The notes beneath the pieces are model-generated. The model was not told where the DNA came from, ran no database searches, and worked only from the letters and a program-made list of their open reading frames with translations. A stretch of 64,000 bases of DNA from Bactrocera neohumeralis (taxonomy: Eukaryota > Arthropoda > Insecta > Diptera > Tephritidae): assembly GCF_024586455.1 (NCBI RefSeq), contig NW_026089623.1, positions 18,604,236-18,668,235 of the forward strand, given 5' to 3'. The translations under genes were made by a program, and so were the position numbers. This document shows positions 31,266 to 42,457 of this stretch, piece after piece; positions within the stretch are counted from its first letter, which is position 1, and each line of letters opens with the position of its first letter.

Positions 31266-32199
31266 ACTGATATATAGTTTTTCATTCTATGATTTTAATG
31301 ATACGTTTTATGGGAATTTTTTCAAAAAGCTTCGATATTATCGGTAGAAGTGATGTGGGCCTGAAGAAGATAAATCATATCCTGGTTTTCCTGGAATCCT
31401 GATAACTTCAACAATTTTCCAATAAGTTGGCACGTATTTGAGATGAAAAGCCGCGTTAACAATATTAGTAACTTTTGCTATACTTATTTGAAGAAGCTAT
31501 TTTAGGACCTCGGCAGTAATCGGGTCGTAGCCGGAGGATTTTTTGTTTTTCAAATTTTTGATTTACTCACTTAGCTTACTGCTCGTGCAATATGAGATCT
31601 CTTCGCTTTCTTGACTGGAAGCAGTAGGATAATCTACGTGTGTTTCATATGGGGAGAATATTTTAGCTAAATAATCCGAACATACTTCTGCTTTTTTGAA
31701 TCGTCTCAGGACTTATTTTAATGGGACATATTTGAGTTTCTGGTGTTTGTAGTCTTTTACAGTTTTTCCAGAGAGGTAGTCGGAATTTCTTCCATTCCTT
31801 AGGGACCGAAGATATTTTGCGAAAACTTCATTTTTAAACCTCTTAATTTTCCGATTAAGATCTTTAGAAACTTTATTTAAATAGATTTATCAGCTGGGCA
31901 ACGAGTTTGATGCCACTTACGTCGTAGCTTTCTCTTTAATTTAATTATATAATACTGAGAGTTTTCGGCATTTTTCCCTAATTCCGGTGGACTCTCCCAA
32001 ACGGCGTGTTGCATACTTGCTGTAAAGTATAAAATTTCAGATTGATCTGATCTGTATTTAATATAAAGACATATTTACTTTCGTATTATTCCATGATCGT
32101 TCTAAAGTATTCCTAATCTGTACGTTTATTATACAAGGCCGCTGTTTTGTCTTTAAGGATGACGGTTTCACTATAGGTTAAATAGGTTGGAGAATGATC

Positions 32200-32750
32200 C
32201 GAGTTAAGGTCAGAACCCTGATTGAACGACAAATAGTTTCAGGATATTTTGCCGACAATGAAAAAATCTATCAGGTCTGGAATCTTTTAATAATCTGATG
32301 GCCAATGGCCATGGGAAGGTAGGTTCGCCGAGAATAAGTAACTTCCGGTTGACTGCAGTGCTTTATAGAGTTCTCTCCCCTTTGTAGTCGTAAGCCTTGA
32401 ACCCCAGTGCGTGTTCTTTGCGTTGAAATCTCCACCTATTATGAATCTATACCTGTGTCTGTTTATTATTTATTCAAATTGGACTTGACGCCTTGGAGGA
32501 CTGTATACAGAGATAAGTGAGAGTGGACACTGTTGTAGATTGAAACTTATCAGTTGAAAGCTTTTCTTCCTCTAAATGTATAATCGTATTTTTAATTAAT
32601 ATTGCGCTTCCGCCACGGGCACAATTGCTTGGATGAATTGTATGGTAAGTTTCATAGTTTTTAATTTTAAAATAGGTTTGTGACGTAAAATGTGTCTCTG
32701 ATATCATACATATGTATGTGAACATTTTCCGAGTTCAATACGATTTCGAT
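32200..32750 (-). pseudogene. Jockey LINE endonuclease fragment
   Basis: The open piece 32474-32725 reads ISETHFTSQTYFKIKNYETY and GGSAILIKNTIIHLEEEKLS. It covers the part between the first Glu motif (SETHF) and the GG.AI strand of AP-type endonucleases in Jockey ORF2. Further down (near 32400-32290), codons give degraded GGDFNAKNTHWGSR-like and GQNILKL text. Stops and shifts interrupt it, so it is inactive. Confidence 0.7.
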
Positions 32751-32923
32751 TTCTTTTTTATGTTTGATTAACCCATTTGAGTTCCATAGAAGAATGTTTA
32801 TAGATTTAGACATCTTTTGGATATAATGTGAATTTGATGTTTCAGCGGTAATTTTAGGATCTTCTATTTTATGATGTTCATTGTTTTTTGTTCTGAAGTC
32901 TACAGAACCTTCTACTTTTTGGG

Positions 32924-33564
32924 CTAGACCATCATCACCTTTTTTGTGACCCCTCGATAGTTGGCTGGATATGCTTCGCCACAGTTAGAGCATTTAGGCT
33001 GTTGCATCTCTGGTTTCGAACATTCAGATGTTTTATGCTTACCGGCGCACTTAACGCATTTTAATTGTTTGCTACAATAGTTTTGTGTGTGGCCAAATGA
33101 CTGGCAATGTTTGCATTGTGGTATCATCTTAGGCAGTTTTACCGGTTCAATAGAAACAATTGAATTTAATATAGTTTTGGTTTCGTAAATCTTTTTTATG
33201 TTCTCCATGAGATCGAATGATACCAAAAATATCTCGAGGGGAGTTTTAGTTTTCCATTGAAGACGATTGACAGCACTCAGTGCATTTAATCCTTGCCCTT
33301 CTAAGTCATTAATAAACGATTTCAGATCATAAGAATTGTGCAATTTTTTTACAATAACGCTAATTGGCCGCGTTTGCTTATTCTCAATGCTATACCAAGA
33401 TATATTTCTACTTTTAATATGCGTCTGTAGTCTCCTATGGAGAAAGTATTTACTATATATATTGCATTATTTAAAAGTTGAATGGTAAAATTGTTTTTTG
33501 ATTCCGATTTTGCAATAGCATATTGTTGCTGATAATTACTGCCGTTGGCATCTCTAAACACCAT
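32924..33564 (-). pseudogene. Jockey ORF1 (gag-like) with CCHC zinc knuckles
   Basis: RNA-binding nucleocapsid-like protein of a LINE. Two frames (33349-33564 and 32924-33343) join at a lesion near 33345. The first reads YQQQYAIAKSESKNNFTIQL. The second has LKSFINDLEGQGLNALSAVN, RLQWKTKTPLEIFLVSFDLM and then CKHCQSFGHTQNYC, CVKCAGKHKTSEC and CSNCGEAYPANYRG. These are three Cys/His knuckles in the order expected for Jockey gag. The natural start is upstream of 33564 and is not identified. After VTKKVMMV, the ORF1/ORF2 boundary region is degraded. Confidence 0.8.
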
Positions 33565-34049
33565 AATTGGTGGAGGCCGCGAACTATTTCTGGGGTAAGC
33601 GGTTTTATTATGGCGTTATCTGCTTTTACAGGAAGATCAGGAGAATACTCCGCTTTTAATTATATATTTCCTCTATGTCCAACAAAAAGTGATATCGCAG
33701 AAATAACAAACCTTCCAATCCAAATTAGTCAGTGGTTGTAAGTCGCTGCTTCTGCACTCCAATACACCTGAATAGCGCGTTTTGGATTCTCCGGATTGAT
33801 GAGCAGATTTTGTTAATTTTCTGCCTTTTTCCACAAAAAATAACAAGCAGACTTGCCAAAAAAAAGGTATACCAGGAATGCCCTCTAATAAGTTTAATGT
33901 ACATATCACTTAAAATACTAAAGCTAAAAAAAACCAATTTATCCAGCTCAAATATTATAAGAACTCCTACCGACTGTGTGAAATTAGAAATCGAAATGTA
34001 ACCCTGTTCACTCCGCATATAACGGTACGGTAGAAAACTACTACAAGCG

Positions 34050-34715
34050 CGATATAGCTCGAACAGCTTGACAAGCTGGCTGACAAGGATAATGCTCGAA
34101 AATTCTACAAAAAAATGCGGCGATTAGCAGAAGATTTGAAGACCGGAGCATACTTTTGCGAAACCTTCAGAGGTGATCTAGTAACCGATGCCCAGAGCGT
34201 ACTAAAATTATGGAGGGAACACTTTTCCAGTGTACTGAATGGCATAACACCAGAAGATGGGGAATCTCAATCCACAAAAAAGGAGACCCTACAATCTGAG
34301 CCAACTGCCATGGGATAAGCCTTCTCAACATCGCCTACGAGGTTCTATCAAGCGTACTGTGTGAAAGATTAAAGTCCACCATAAACAAACTGATTGGACC
34401 TTATCAGTGTGGCCTTAGGCATTGAAAATCAACAACTGACCAGATATTCAATATGCGCCAAATCTTGGAAAAGTGAAAAGAGAATCGACACGCACCACCT
34501 CTTCGTCGATACCAAACGAGGTTTTATACAATGCAACTCCTTTTCATGTGACTTTTCCAATCTACACTTGGAGAATATAATTCGAGCTGCAGAACTAAAT
34601 ACCTTCCCTATTTGGTTCTGCAGCTCGAATAATTTTCTATAACAGTGTACAACTGTTGGCGTACGCCGATGATATCAATATATATTGATGACAGCACGTA
34701 TCTCAAGACCGATAC
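34050..34715 (+). pseudogene. RTE-clade LINE scrap with internal deletions
   Basis: The frame 34115-34318 (MRRLAEDLKTGAYFCETFRG, then VLKLWREHFSSVLNG) is the linker seen in the 7.7-kb copy. After a deletion, GISLLNIAYEVLSSVLCERL, KLIGPYQCGLRH, TDQIFNMRQILEK and, out of frame, TRFYTMQLLFM-type remnants of the TKRGF region follow. LLAYADDINI-like codons end it near 34680. The motif KKAAG region is deleted. It starts near 34015 in family C-like text. Confidence 0.75.
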
Positions 34716-34789
34716 ACTATGTACACTTGCACTTATAAATCTTCTAAAGTCTGCCAACTTATGACCAATGCTTACAAATCCCATCAAAA

Positions 34790-35640
34790 CATTTCATGCC
34801 CCTAGGCGGCGTATCTGTAGTTGACTTTTGAAGGAAAATGTCAGTAAATGTATGTGATATACAATTAAAATTGGGAGAGTATCTTTCCGGACAATAGTAT
34901 CTCTGTGTATCAAACATGTGTTGAATCGGGTCAATACTTCCCTAAGCCCCATATACCTAATATAAATATTTTCGATTTCCTGGGTGATCTTACGTTGCAT
35001 ATATCGGCTAATATAGTTACCTTAATGAAAATTTTAAAGTGTGTTTTAAATATAACAGTGCATATTTGTGCCTAAAATGAATAAAATTGGGCGAATTGAC
35101 CTAGCTTTTGAACATCCGTCTGACTTTACTCCAAATGATTGTCGATTTTATCTAAGGTATCTTAATAAAACCCAGGGAACATTTTTTTAGTACGTGGCAT
35201 GATAAAAGTTAATAGATAAAATCGGGTCAATACTACCCCAACTCCAATATATTACATATCATATAATGGTTTTCTTTTTCTAACAAACCTACTGCCGAAT
35301 ATGTCGTTGTATGGGTTATATAGTATGTAGTATATGTATATATAAAATTACTTGGATTCCGATCCTCTGGTTGAGGTTTTACACCTTAAAGTATTTCCCT
35401 GGCTTTGATAATGAAACACAGGGAACATTTTTTAGTATGTGTCATGTTAGTAGTTATTGGATAAAATAGCGTCGATACTATCCTAAGAACGAGTTTGCAC
35501 AAAATCGGTCGAAGGGTTCTTCATTTATAACACTTTTTGCAACCAATGAAATCAATATAGATACTATATCTATATATATGTATATATAAAGTAATGTAAA
35601 GTAATAATATATAAAGTTATGTAATTGTTATGTTATTATG
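34790..35640 (-). repeat. Family A variant fragments
   Basis: Text such as TTGAATCGGGTCAATACTTC, CCCCATATACCTAATATAAA and TTACTTGGATTCCGATCCTC matches other variant copies at 57.3-57.5 kb and 56.4 kb in minus orientation. At least two partial copies are run together (34790-35110 and 35110-35500). A TA-rich run ends at about 35640. Confidence 0.6.
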
Positions 35641-35959
35641 TCTTTCATGCGGTCATTTAATTTCAGACCTGCTTCGATTAAAGCAAATTGTCAGCGATTA
35701 TTATTGCTTTGTGTTTATATTTTTAAACAAATTGTTGAGTGCATTCATACAAACGGTGAGTCTGAAATTGTTCAGATTTATACTACTTATGTATATGTGT
35801 GCGTGTACTTTTCTAAGTTACACGATTTATTTCAATTAAATTGTCAAACAACGGCAAGTTTTGAACAGTTGAATCGAAATACATGTATGCATGTGTGTTT
35901 CTTTATTTAAATAAACATATTGTGTACATACAAGTGTTTTAATATTTTTATGATAGATG
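35641..35959. other. No gene recognised
   Basis: Two overlapping plus-strand frames (35630-35839 and 35638-35910) read through the same bases. Neither matches a family I know. It lies immediately 5' of the Helitron fragment and could be that element's leader. Confidence 0.35.
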
Positions 35960-36430
35960 CAATAGAATGAAAAATGCTACGAGCCAGACGAGCAGATATA
36001 GGTCGGCGAGCGCGTAATGCAAATGATGCGCCATTACCAAGGTGATCACAGACTGCAGAGGAACGCGCACAAGCAAATGCATCGCAGCGTGAATGTATTG
36101 CTCGAAACAGATCTGTTGACCCTGTACCTGTACTGAATCTTATACGGCGATCACGATTACGTCGTGGTTATACTTGTAACAGTCATATTCATTATAGTAT
36201 GTACGGATAAATTGGAATGATGGACGCGATTTGTCCATATTGTGGTCCGGCTAACTTTCAAGGTGAAACGCCCGGGATGTGTTAAGCTAATGACAAAGTG
36301 CGATTGCCAGCATTAAAAACTCCACCCGAAACATTGCATTCATTAACCTGTTGCTGTTAGCAGTGAAAAAGTTCTTGCCAAATTTGATTGAAGCTACGAT
36401 CTTACGCAGGAGTTTTTGATACCGCATATA
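35960..36430 (+). pseudogene. Helitron Rep N-terminal fragment (second family)
   Basis: Plus strand: MLRARRADIGRRARNANDAP, then TAEERAQANASQRECIARNR and, after a shift, the Cys-rich block MMDAICPYCGPANFQGETPG MC. Relatives have CxxC...F..E.PG.CC. Then KVRLPALKTPPETLHSL follows, the start of the Helitron-like N domain. The rest (SKHFLxNIRxYN) is degraded or missing. The text differs clearly from the Helitron at 15.3 kb. The helicase piece at 38.1-38.7 kb could be from this family, but it is in the opposite orientation. Confidence 0.75.
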
Positions 36431-36559
36431 CGAATGATTTTAACTGATATACCGTTTCAAATCAAACGATTACAATTAAGTTTTGAAACAGCTAACAATT
36501 AATAAAATATTTTTTTGTTTGAATAAATGAGTTTAATGTTAAAATATTTTTTTTTCACT

Positions 36560-36612
36560 TTACGTAGCACGTATGCCGAATGTCGGTCATTGTATGAGTT
36601 ATATGTACATAT
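36560..36612 (+). repeat. Family A piece, left of foldback insertion
   Basis: GCCGAATGTCGGTCATTGTA TGAGTTATATGTACATA is contiguous with TATAAAATTGCTTGGATTCC at 37591 once the foldback element is removed. The uninterrupted analogue reads GCCGAATATGTCGTTGTATG ... TATATAAAATTACTTGG at 35293-35355. This marks the insertion site. Confidence 0.75.
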
Positions 36613-37590
36613 ATCGGGTGATTTTTTAAGAGCTTGATAACTTTTTTAAAAAAAAAACGCATAAAATTTGCAAAATCTCATCGGTTCTTTATTTGAAACG
36701 TTAGATTGGTTCATGACATTTACTTTTTGAAGATAATTTCATTTAAATGTTGACCGCGGCTGCGTCTTAGGTGGTCCATTCGGAAAGTCCAATTTTGGGC
36801 AACTTTTTCGAGCATTTCGGCCGGAATAGCCCGAATTTCTTCGGAAATGTTGTCTTCCAAAGCTGGAATAGTTGCTGGCTTATTTCTGTAGACTTTAGAC
36901 TTGACGTAGCCCCACAAAAAATAGTCTAAAGGCGTTAAATCGCATGATCTTGGTGGCCAACTTACGGGTCCATTTCTTGAGATGAATTGTTCTCCGAAGT
37001 TTTCCCTCAAAATGGCCATAGAATCGCGAGCTGTGTGGCATGTAGCGCCATCTTGTTGAAACCACATGTCAACCAAGTTCAGTTCTTCCATTTTTGGCAA
37101 CAAAAAGTTTGTTAGCATCGAACGATAGCGATCGCCATTCACCGTAACGTTGCGTCCAACAGCATCTTTGAAAAAATACGGTCCAATGATTCCACCAGCG
37201 TACAAACCACACCAAACAGTGCATTTTTCGGGATGCATGGGCAGTTCTTGAACGGCTTCTAGTTGCTCTTCACCCCAAATGCGGCAATTTTGCTTATTTA
37301 CGTAGCCATTCAACCAGAAATGAGCCTCATCGCTGAACAAAATTTGTCGATAAAAAAGGGGATTTTCTGCCAACTTTTCTAGGGCCCATTCACTGAAAAT
37401 TTCTTGATTGGACTTTCCGAATGGACCACCTAAGACGCAGCCGCGGTCAACATTTAAATGAAATTATCTTCAAAAAGTAAATGTCATGAACCAATCTAAC
37501 GTTTCAAATAAAGAACCGATGAGATTTTGCAAATTTTATGCGTTTTTTTTTTAAAAAAAAAGTTATCAAGCTCTTAAAAAATCACCCGAT
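36613..37590 (-). mobile_element. Foldback mariner-like transposon with ~182-bp inverted arms
   Basis: The left arm (36613-36793) and right arm (about 37407-37590) are reverse complements of each other, differing only in A/T runs. Both start ATCGGGTGATTTTTTAAGAG. The arms include not just the terminus but also the last coding bases of the transposase. The true 5' end and N-terminal coding half have therefore been replaced by an inverted copy of the 3' end. The junction lies at about 37407-37410. TA-type flanks are present on both sides, and the element sits in a family A copy. Confidence 0.9.
36720..37373 (-). pseudogene. Transposase catalytic domain, 217 aa, intact frame
   Basis: DDE/D transposase, mariner-like with DUF4817-type relatives. 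The frame opens at an internal Met. In the same frame upstream it reads SEWALEKLAENPLF back to the junction. Motifs are QILFSDEAHFWLNGYVNKQN (first Asp), VDMWFQQDGATCHTARDSMA (second Asp) and SWPPRSCDLTPLDYFLWGYV (third Asp, about 36 residues after the second by my count). It ends RMDHLRRSRGQHLNEIIFKK and a stop, with no internal lesion. The DNA-binding N-terminus is absent because the 5' half was replaced by an inverted 3' end. A truncated protein could still be made only if a promoter reads in. Confidence 0.85.
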
Positions 37591-38080
37591 ATATAAAATT
37601 GCTTGGATTCCAAACTTTTGGTTGACATTTTAAACCTTAAAGTATTTCCCTGGCCTTGATTCCCGCAAGGTGCAAAAGTACAAATGTATTACGATTTAAA
37701 GATCTCTTTACCGGAAACTGTAAACGTTTAAATTTGAAGGGTAAATCTGATGGTATCAGAGGGATTCGGAGAATCAATACATTTTCTCCGGAACCACATC
37801 CGTGAGTATTGTGCACTATATTGTGAAAGTTTTCAGTGATTTTACCAGCAAATAACCTACTTTCAACACCATTTTGTGAGGAGGGAGGCCAGACGAGTTT
37901 AGAAATTGTGTAGGAAAACGAATAGCTTCTTCCAAATAGAGAGTAGTATCGACCGAGTTGAATATTTTGGTTGGCACATCAATTTTTGTAAAAAAACAAG
38001 TTATTTACCTTATTTGCTGTGTTTGTTAGTTGGTGAAAGAATCGCTCATTCTTTAAACCAAGATGTTGTATTATAACTTA
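37591..38080. repeat. Family A remainder and spacer
   Basis: 37591-37700 (ATAAAATTGCTTGGATTCC ... AAAGTATTTCCCTGGCCTTG) continues the family A copy interrupted by the foldback element. 37700-38080 is AT-rich spacer. It includes GATGGTATCAGAGGGATTCG, a string also seen in the family C scrap at 11.6 kb. Confidence 0.6.
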
Positions 38081-38084
38081 TGTT

Positions 38085-38690
38085 ATCAATTTCAATATCA
38101 TCACTTTGTGTTAACTCTCCATTGAAACCTTTAACAGCGTCTCTGGATATACTTGTAGTCTGTTATTGCGTAAAGTTGACGAAACCCTCATATTAGATTT
38201 AAGCTCTAATCTATAGATATGTGGGCAAAGGGTGAATCTTTTTAGGGAAGCATTTATTTCGTCAGCACGTGTTCCTCGAGTCACAACTGGTAGGACTTGA
38301 CGGAAATCTCCTAAGAGCAGAATTGTACACCCACTTATAGGTAAATTTTTGTTGCGCAAATCGCGCACAGTGCTTCCACAGACGTCTTGCTTGACATAGT
38401 AGCTTCATCCCAAACTATTAATGAGCAGTCACGCATCAATCTTCCTGTAGTGCTCTGTTTAGAAATACTTTTATTATCATGGGCGGTGATTTTCAGCGGA
38501 AGCTTGAATGTAGAGTGTGCGGTTCGGCCCCCTTTCAAAATCGGTGCGGCAATGTCGAATGACGCAACAGCTAACGTAATTTTTCCCGTAGATCTTACTT
38601 TTTTTAAAAGCGGATTGATTAAAAATGTTTTCCTATACCTGCTGGGGTATCACTGAAAAACAATTTCCCTTCATTGTTTAACCATGGCTC
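38085..38690 (-). pseudogene. Helitron helicase fragment with Walker motifs (PIF1-like)
   Basis: Minus strand from about 38690: SDTPAGIGKTFLINPLLKKV (Walker A, GIGKT), then LAVASFDIAAPILKGGRTAH, STFKLPLKITAHD, DCSLIVWDEATMSSKTSVEA (Walker B, DE) and GCTILLLGDFRQVLPVVTRG, RADEINASLKRFTLCPHIYR. This is the N-terminal half of a PIF1-type helicase as carried by Helitrons. A 4-bp lesion near 38340 splits it into two frames, and the SHTI/A motif beyond NMRVSS is degraded. It is not contiguous with the Rep piece at 36 kb, which is on the other strand. Confidence 0.85.
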
Positions 38691-39072
38691 ATCTTGAGCT
38701 ATATTTCGTAAAAGTATCCCTTTGATTGTGTGATGTTTCTTTTGAGTTGGTAATGTTAGCTGGCATTGGCACCCCAAACTTATCAAACGCTACTTAGTAC
38801 ATTATTTTGATAAATCTAGTAGCCTGCATTTGCAATGTAAGCGGAAAAATGTAATTATTTATCACATTATAAATCTCAAAAATAACTGTATATCTCCACA
38901 ATTTAGTGGATAAACCTTCCTCTTCAATCACTCTATCTATTAAAAAGCCGCATCAAAATCCGTTGCGTAATTTTAAAGATTTAAGCATATAAAGGGACAT
39001 AGGGACAGATAAATCGACTTTCTTTTATACTATGTATTGATATGGTAAATACATAGAAACAATTTGTAAACA
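38691..39072. other. No gene seen
   Basis: AT-rich sequence upstream of the helicase fragment on its strand. Degraded coding sequence of the same protein may continue (NNEGKLFFSD-like near 38680), but I cannot read it further. Confidence 0.4.
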
Positions 39073-40265
39073 GAAACAAGTAAGTTCGGGTGCAACCGAA
39101 CATTTTATACTTTTGCAACTTGCAAGAATAATAACCAGGGAAATACTTTAAGCAGTAAAGTCAGCCGGATGTTCGAAAATCTTGGTATTAGTTATTTAGG
39201 GGCTAGGCCAAATTTTCGCTCAAATTTATCTATGTATTGTAGACAAAAAGATACACTCATATGAATAAAACACGCCCTCTTATTTTTATTGGGATAACTC
39301 ACATATTGGGCGATACATGCAGTACAAAGTCACCCGAAAGTTCGAAATTCTTTATATTATGTATATGGGGGCTAAGGGAAGTATTGGTATTTTTGGCATG
39401 CAGAAATACCATTATGAGAGAAGGATTATCCCTTAATTCCAGCTATATATGTATATCAGCCATTGACCGACATTTTCGATAAGAAGTCAACTATAGGTAC
39501 TGAGGTCCACATATTCGGTACCTATGGTCTTGAACAGTTTTATTGCCATAAGGTAGCATACACTAAGGCATTATTCGTGCAAAGTTTATACCGTTATATT
39601 AATTGCTTCTTGATTTGTGTACTAAAGTAAAAGAATCAAGTGGAATTTAAAATTGGGCTACATGGAACGTAGGCGTGTTTATTGTCCGATTTCACGGATT
39701 TTCACAGAGTGACATAGGAATATAAAAATAATGCCGATTTTGTCGAAGTCGGTTAGTTGGGTCCCGAGATATGGGATTGACCAAAAAGTGGGCGGCGCCA
39801 CGCCCATCGTCAAATTTTTACCACGGCCCCTAAAAACCCTTATCATACTAACCCTTTGGCAAATTTTTACGTTTCTGTAGTCCGCTTTTGTAGTTTTGAA
39901 CAGTACCGTTATATGGGGAGTAAGCGTGGTTTTCATACGATTTCATTCATTTTCACATTATCGGTAGTAGTATAATATTTGTAATATTTGTGCTGGGCGA
40001 GTTTGGTTGTTGTAGCTTAAGTGGTTTAGGAGATATGCACATTAAACCTATGAGAGGGCGGGGCCAAGCCTACTTTTTAAAATATTTATATTTACAGGTG
40101 CCCCTTGCTGCTGTGATCCCCTGTGTTAAATTACAGTTTTATATGTTAATAAAGTGCTTAGCTATGGCACTTTGTAGGTTTTCAGTTAATGGCGATTTGT
40201 GAGCGTAGCAATTGTCCGATTACGCCCATCTACGAACTCGAATTTTTATTTGTAATAAGTTTTAT
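39073..40265 (+). repeat. Family A variant, ~1.2 kb copy
   Basis: Starts ACAAGTAAGTTCGGGTGCAA CCGAACATTTTATAC (a shorter leader than copy 1) and has TTGCAACTTGCAAG. The middle includes GTGGGCGGCGCCACGCCCAT, and the end text is AGCGTAGCAATTGTCCGATT ... CATCTACGAAC. The typical final GCGAGAGTATAA is missing. It carries no coding sequence. Confidence 0.7.
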
Positions 40266-40814
40266 ACAAATTATTATATTATATCTAGCTGACATTTTAC
40301 CGAAAATGTTAGTAAATCTGAAATTCGGAGAGAATATTTTTTACATTCTACTATACTGAAATTGACCGGGATTTTTTCCGGCCAATAGCTGTTATTTCCA
40401 GGATCTAATCCTGTTTAGATCGATAAGTAGTATGTTAATACTTTTATTAGTTTTACAGCAACACCTAGCAGCAGGATGGCTCCATATCTTCCTGACCCGC
40501 GGCTAAAGGAATTTTTCTGGTTTGTTTGCCCCAAAGGTTCCACCATAATTCCACCTCGGTTAGATGTAATATATCCTATGGTTGGAGACATCCTGTTCAG
40601 CCATAGGCAGCATTGTACTGTTATACATAACTCCCGTTATTCTTTTTATTTTCGATAACGGTTTTTTTTGTGCAGTAGACTAAAGTTTTGCGATGCATAT
40701 ACCAAGCATCAACGAAAAAGTCTTGAAATTGTTCAATTGTGAACTTACTGTCTCTGTGTCTACACGTGATTACACATTCTTTTTTTTTTTAAATAGCCTG
40801 TACAAAATAATAAA
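40266..40814. other. No gene seen
   Basis: A short stretch (40300-40400) resembles family A internal text. A plus-strand frame of 60 codons (40476-40658) has no family match. The T-rich run near 40770 ends it. Confidence 0.4.
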
Positions 40815-41735
40815 ATAAACAAGAAAAAATGTTAACTTCGGCTGCACCGAAGCTAATATGCCCTTCACAGCTGCATTTCTTTTAGTAACTATTCGTTCAG
40901 TTTATATGGAAGCTATATGCTATAGTAATCCGATTTGAACAATTTTTTCGGAGTAATCCATGTCAACTTTCGTGAAGATACCACGTCAAATGCGAAAGTT
41001 TTCCATACAAGCCCTTGATTCCGATCGTTCAGTTTATCTGGCAGTTATATGCTTTAGTTAACCGATCTAAACAATTTCTTCGGAAACTACATTGTTGCCT
41101 TAGAAAATAATCCATACCAAATTTTGTGAATATATCTTGTCAAATGCAAAAGTTTTCCATACAAGAACTTGATTCCGATCGTTCAGTTTATATGGCAGCT
41201 ATATGCTATAGTTAACCGATATGAATAATTTATTCGGAGATTACATTGTTGCTTTAAAAAATAATTTGTACTAAATTTCGTGAATATATCTTGTCAAATG
41301 CAAAAGTTTTTCATACAAGAACTTTTTTCCGATCGTTCAATTTGTATGGCAGCTATATGCTATAGTAAGCCGATCTGAATTTTTCTTCGGAGATTACATT
41401 GTTGCTCTAGAAAATAACCTGTGCCAACTTTTGTGAAGATATATTGTCAAATGCAAAAGTTTTCCATACAGAAACTTGATTCCGATCGTTCAGTTTGAAT
41501 GATAGCTATATGTTATAGTGTTAATGTTATAGTAGTCGATATCAGTTCCGACATATGAGCAGCTTCTTAAAGAGAAAATGACGTTTGCAAAATTTCAAAA
41601 CGATATCTTAAAAACTGAGGAATAAGTTCGTATATATACAGACAGACGGACAGACAGATCATTTATATATATACTTTATAGGGTCTCCGATGCTTCCTTC
41701 TGGGTGTTACAAACTTCGTGTTGAATAAAACAGTT
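40815..41735 (+). repeat. Family B repeat with 154-bp tandem units
   Basis: Opens AACAAGAAAAAATGTTAACT, then TTCGGCTGCACCGAAGCTAA (a hairpin like that of family A). It closes with GACAGACGGACAGACAGATC and CTTTATAGGGTCTCCGATGC TTCC, a string I recognise from abundant fly repeats. The middle is a tandem array. A tail scrap of the same family is at 54580-54660 and a unit scrap at 23325. It is noncoding. Confidence 0.8.
40999..41560 (+). repeat. 154-bp tandem array (about four units)
   Basis: Units begin TTTTCCATACAAG at 40999, 41153, 41307 and 41460. Each holds CCGATCGTTCAGTTTATATG, GCAGCTATATGCTATAGT, a TTCTTCGG-AGATTACATTGTTGC segment and GTCAAATGCAAAAG. An incomplete unit precedes at 40890-40998, and the last is truncated. 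Confidence 0.9.
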
Positions 41736-41829
41736 GTTATGTTATATAGCAAGTGAATTTTATAATATACAATACAGGTAAGAGATTCGAATAAAAGAAA
41801 AATAGGAAAAAAAATAATTCAAGTTTGAC

Positions 41830-42350
41830 CTCAGTCAAACACGACATTGCCTATAGGCAACATCCTGTAACTCGCAAAATAGAACACCTAAGACTTTTTG
41901 GTCGGTTCGTATTAAGGTCGCGATTAAAACATATCTGTACTCAAATATTTTTTAGCATCGCTCATTTTATTTCGGGTATGAGAGGGTTAAGACACGTACG
42001 GAGTGTTCCACACGATATGTTGCTCTATGCTGCCAACGAAATTGTAGTTAGCGCAATGCGACGCCACTCCAGTCTAGTGGCCAACAAGGAACTCACGGAG
42101 ATAAACTAGACGGCATGACTGACTATCAAATTTTGGAGAGTCATAGCATTGATCCCCTCATAAGAGATCTAAATTTGGAGATTCAACAACTGGTAGATCA
42201 GCATAAGCGGACGAAATAGGTGGAACACCTCAAGTCATGCAATATCTCTACCAGAATGGTCAAGATGTGGAATATTGTCAAATCCTTGTCTAACTGGAGT
42301 CGACGGTCGTACCTCCCCAAATCTGAAGAAGTGCTCGTAGTACTTTAACC
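41830..42350 (+). pseudogene. LINE scrap (endonuclease-RT linker, Jockey/CR1-like)
   Basis: The frame 41825-42109 gives ANEIVVSAMRRHSSLVANKE LTEIN. A second frame then gives DPLIRDLNLEIQQLVDQHKR TKWVEHLKSCNISTRMVKMW and NIVKSLSNWSRR. The LIRDLN...H+R.KW..HL..C......LW...K.LSN pattern is that of the linker between endonuclease and RT in insect LINEs. No catalytic motif is retained. Confidence 0.55.
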
Positions 42351-42457
42351 GCCAATTTTTACTGTACCTTCTGTGGAAAAGGCGATATGATGTGATTTAC
42401 CAAAATTAATAAGAAATTGATTTAAAAATTTATATGTATTTAAATATGTAATTATTA

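Larger units (their letters stand above)
30270..34010 (-). mobile_element. Jockey-clade LINE, minus strand, nearly full length but decayed
   Basis: On the minus strand the order is leader (34010-33600), ORF1 gag with zinc knuckles (33564-32924), endonuclease (about 32750-32200), RT (about 31900-30860) and 3' sequence to about 30270. This is the normal order of a Jockey element. Many frameshifts and stops are present. 5' and 3' boundaries are approximate, because no target duplication was found. It is flanked by a family A scrap on one side and an RTE scrap at 34050 on the other. Confidence 0.8.

Noticed and set aside
38387..38656. Plus-strand ORF of 89 codons
   Set aside because: Antisense of the Helitron helicase Walker region.
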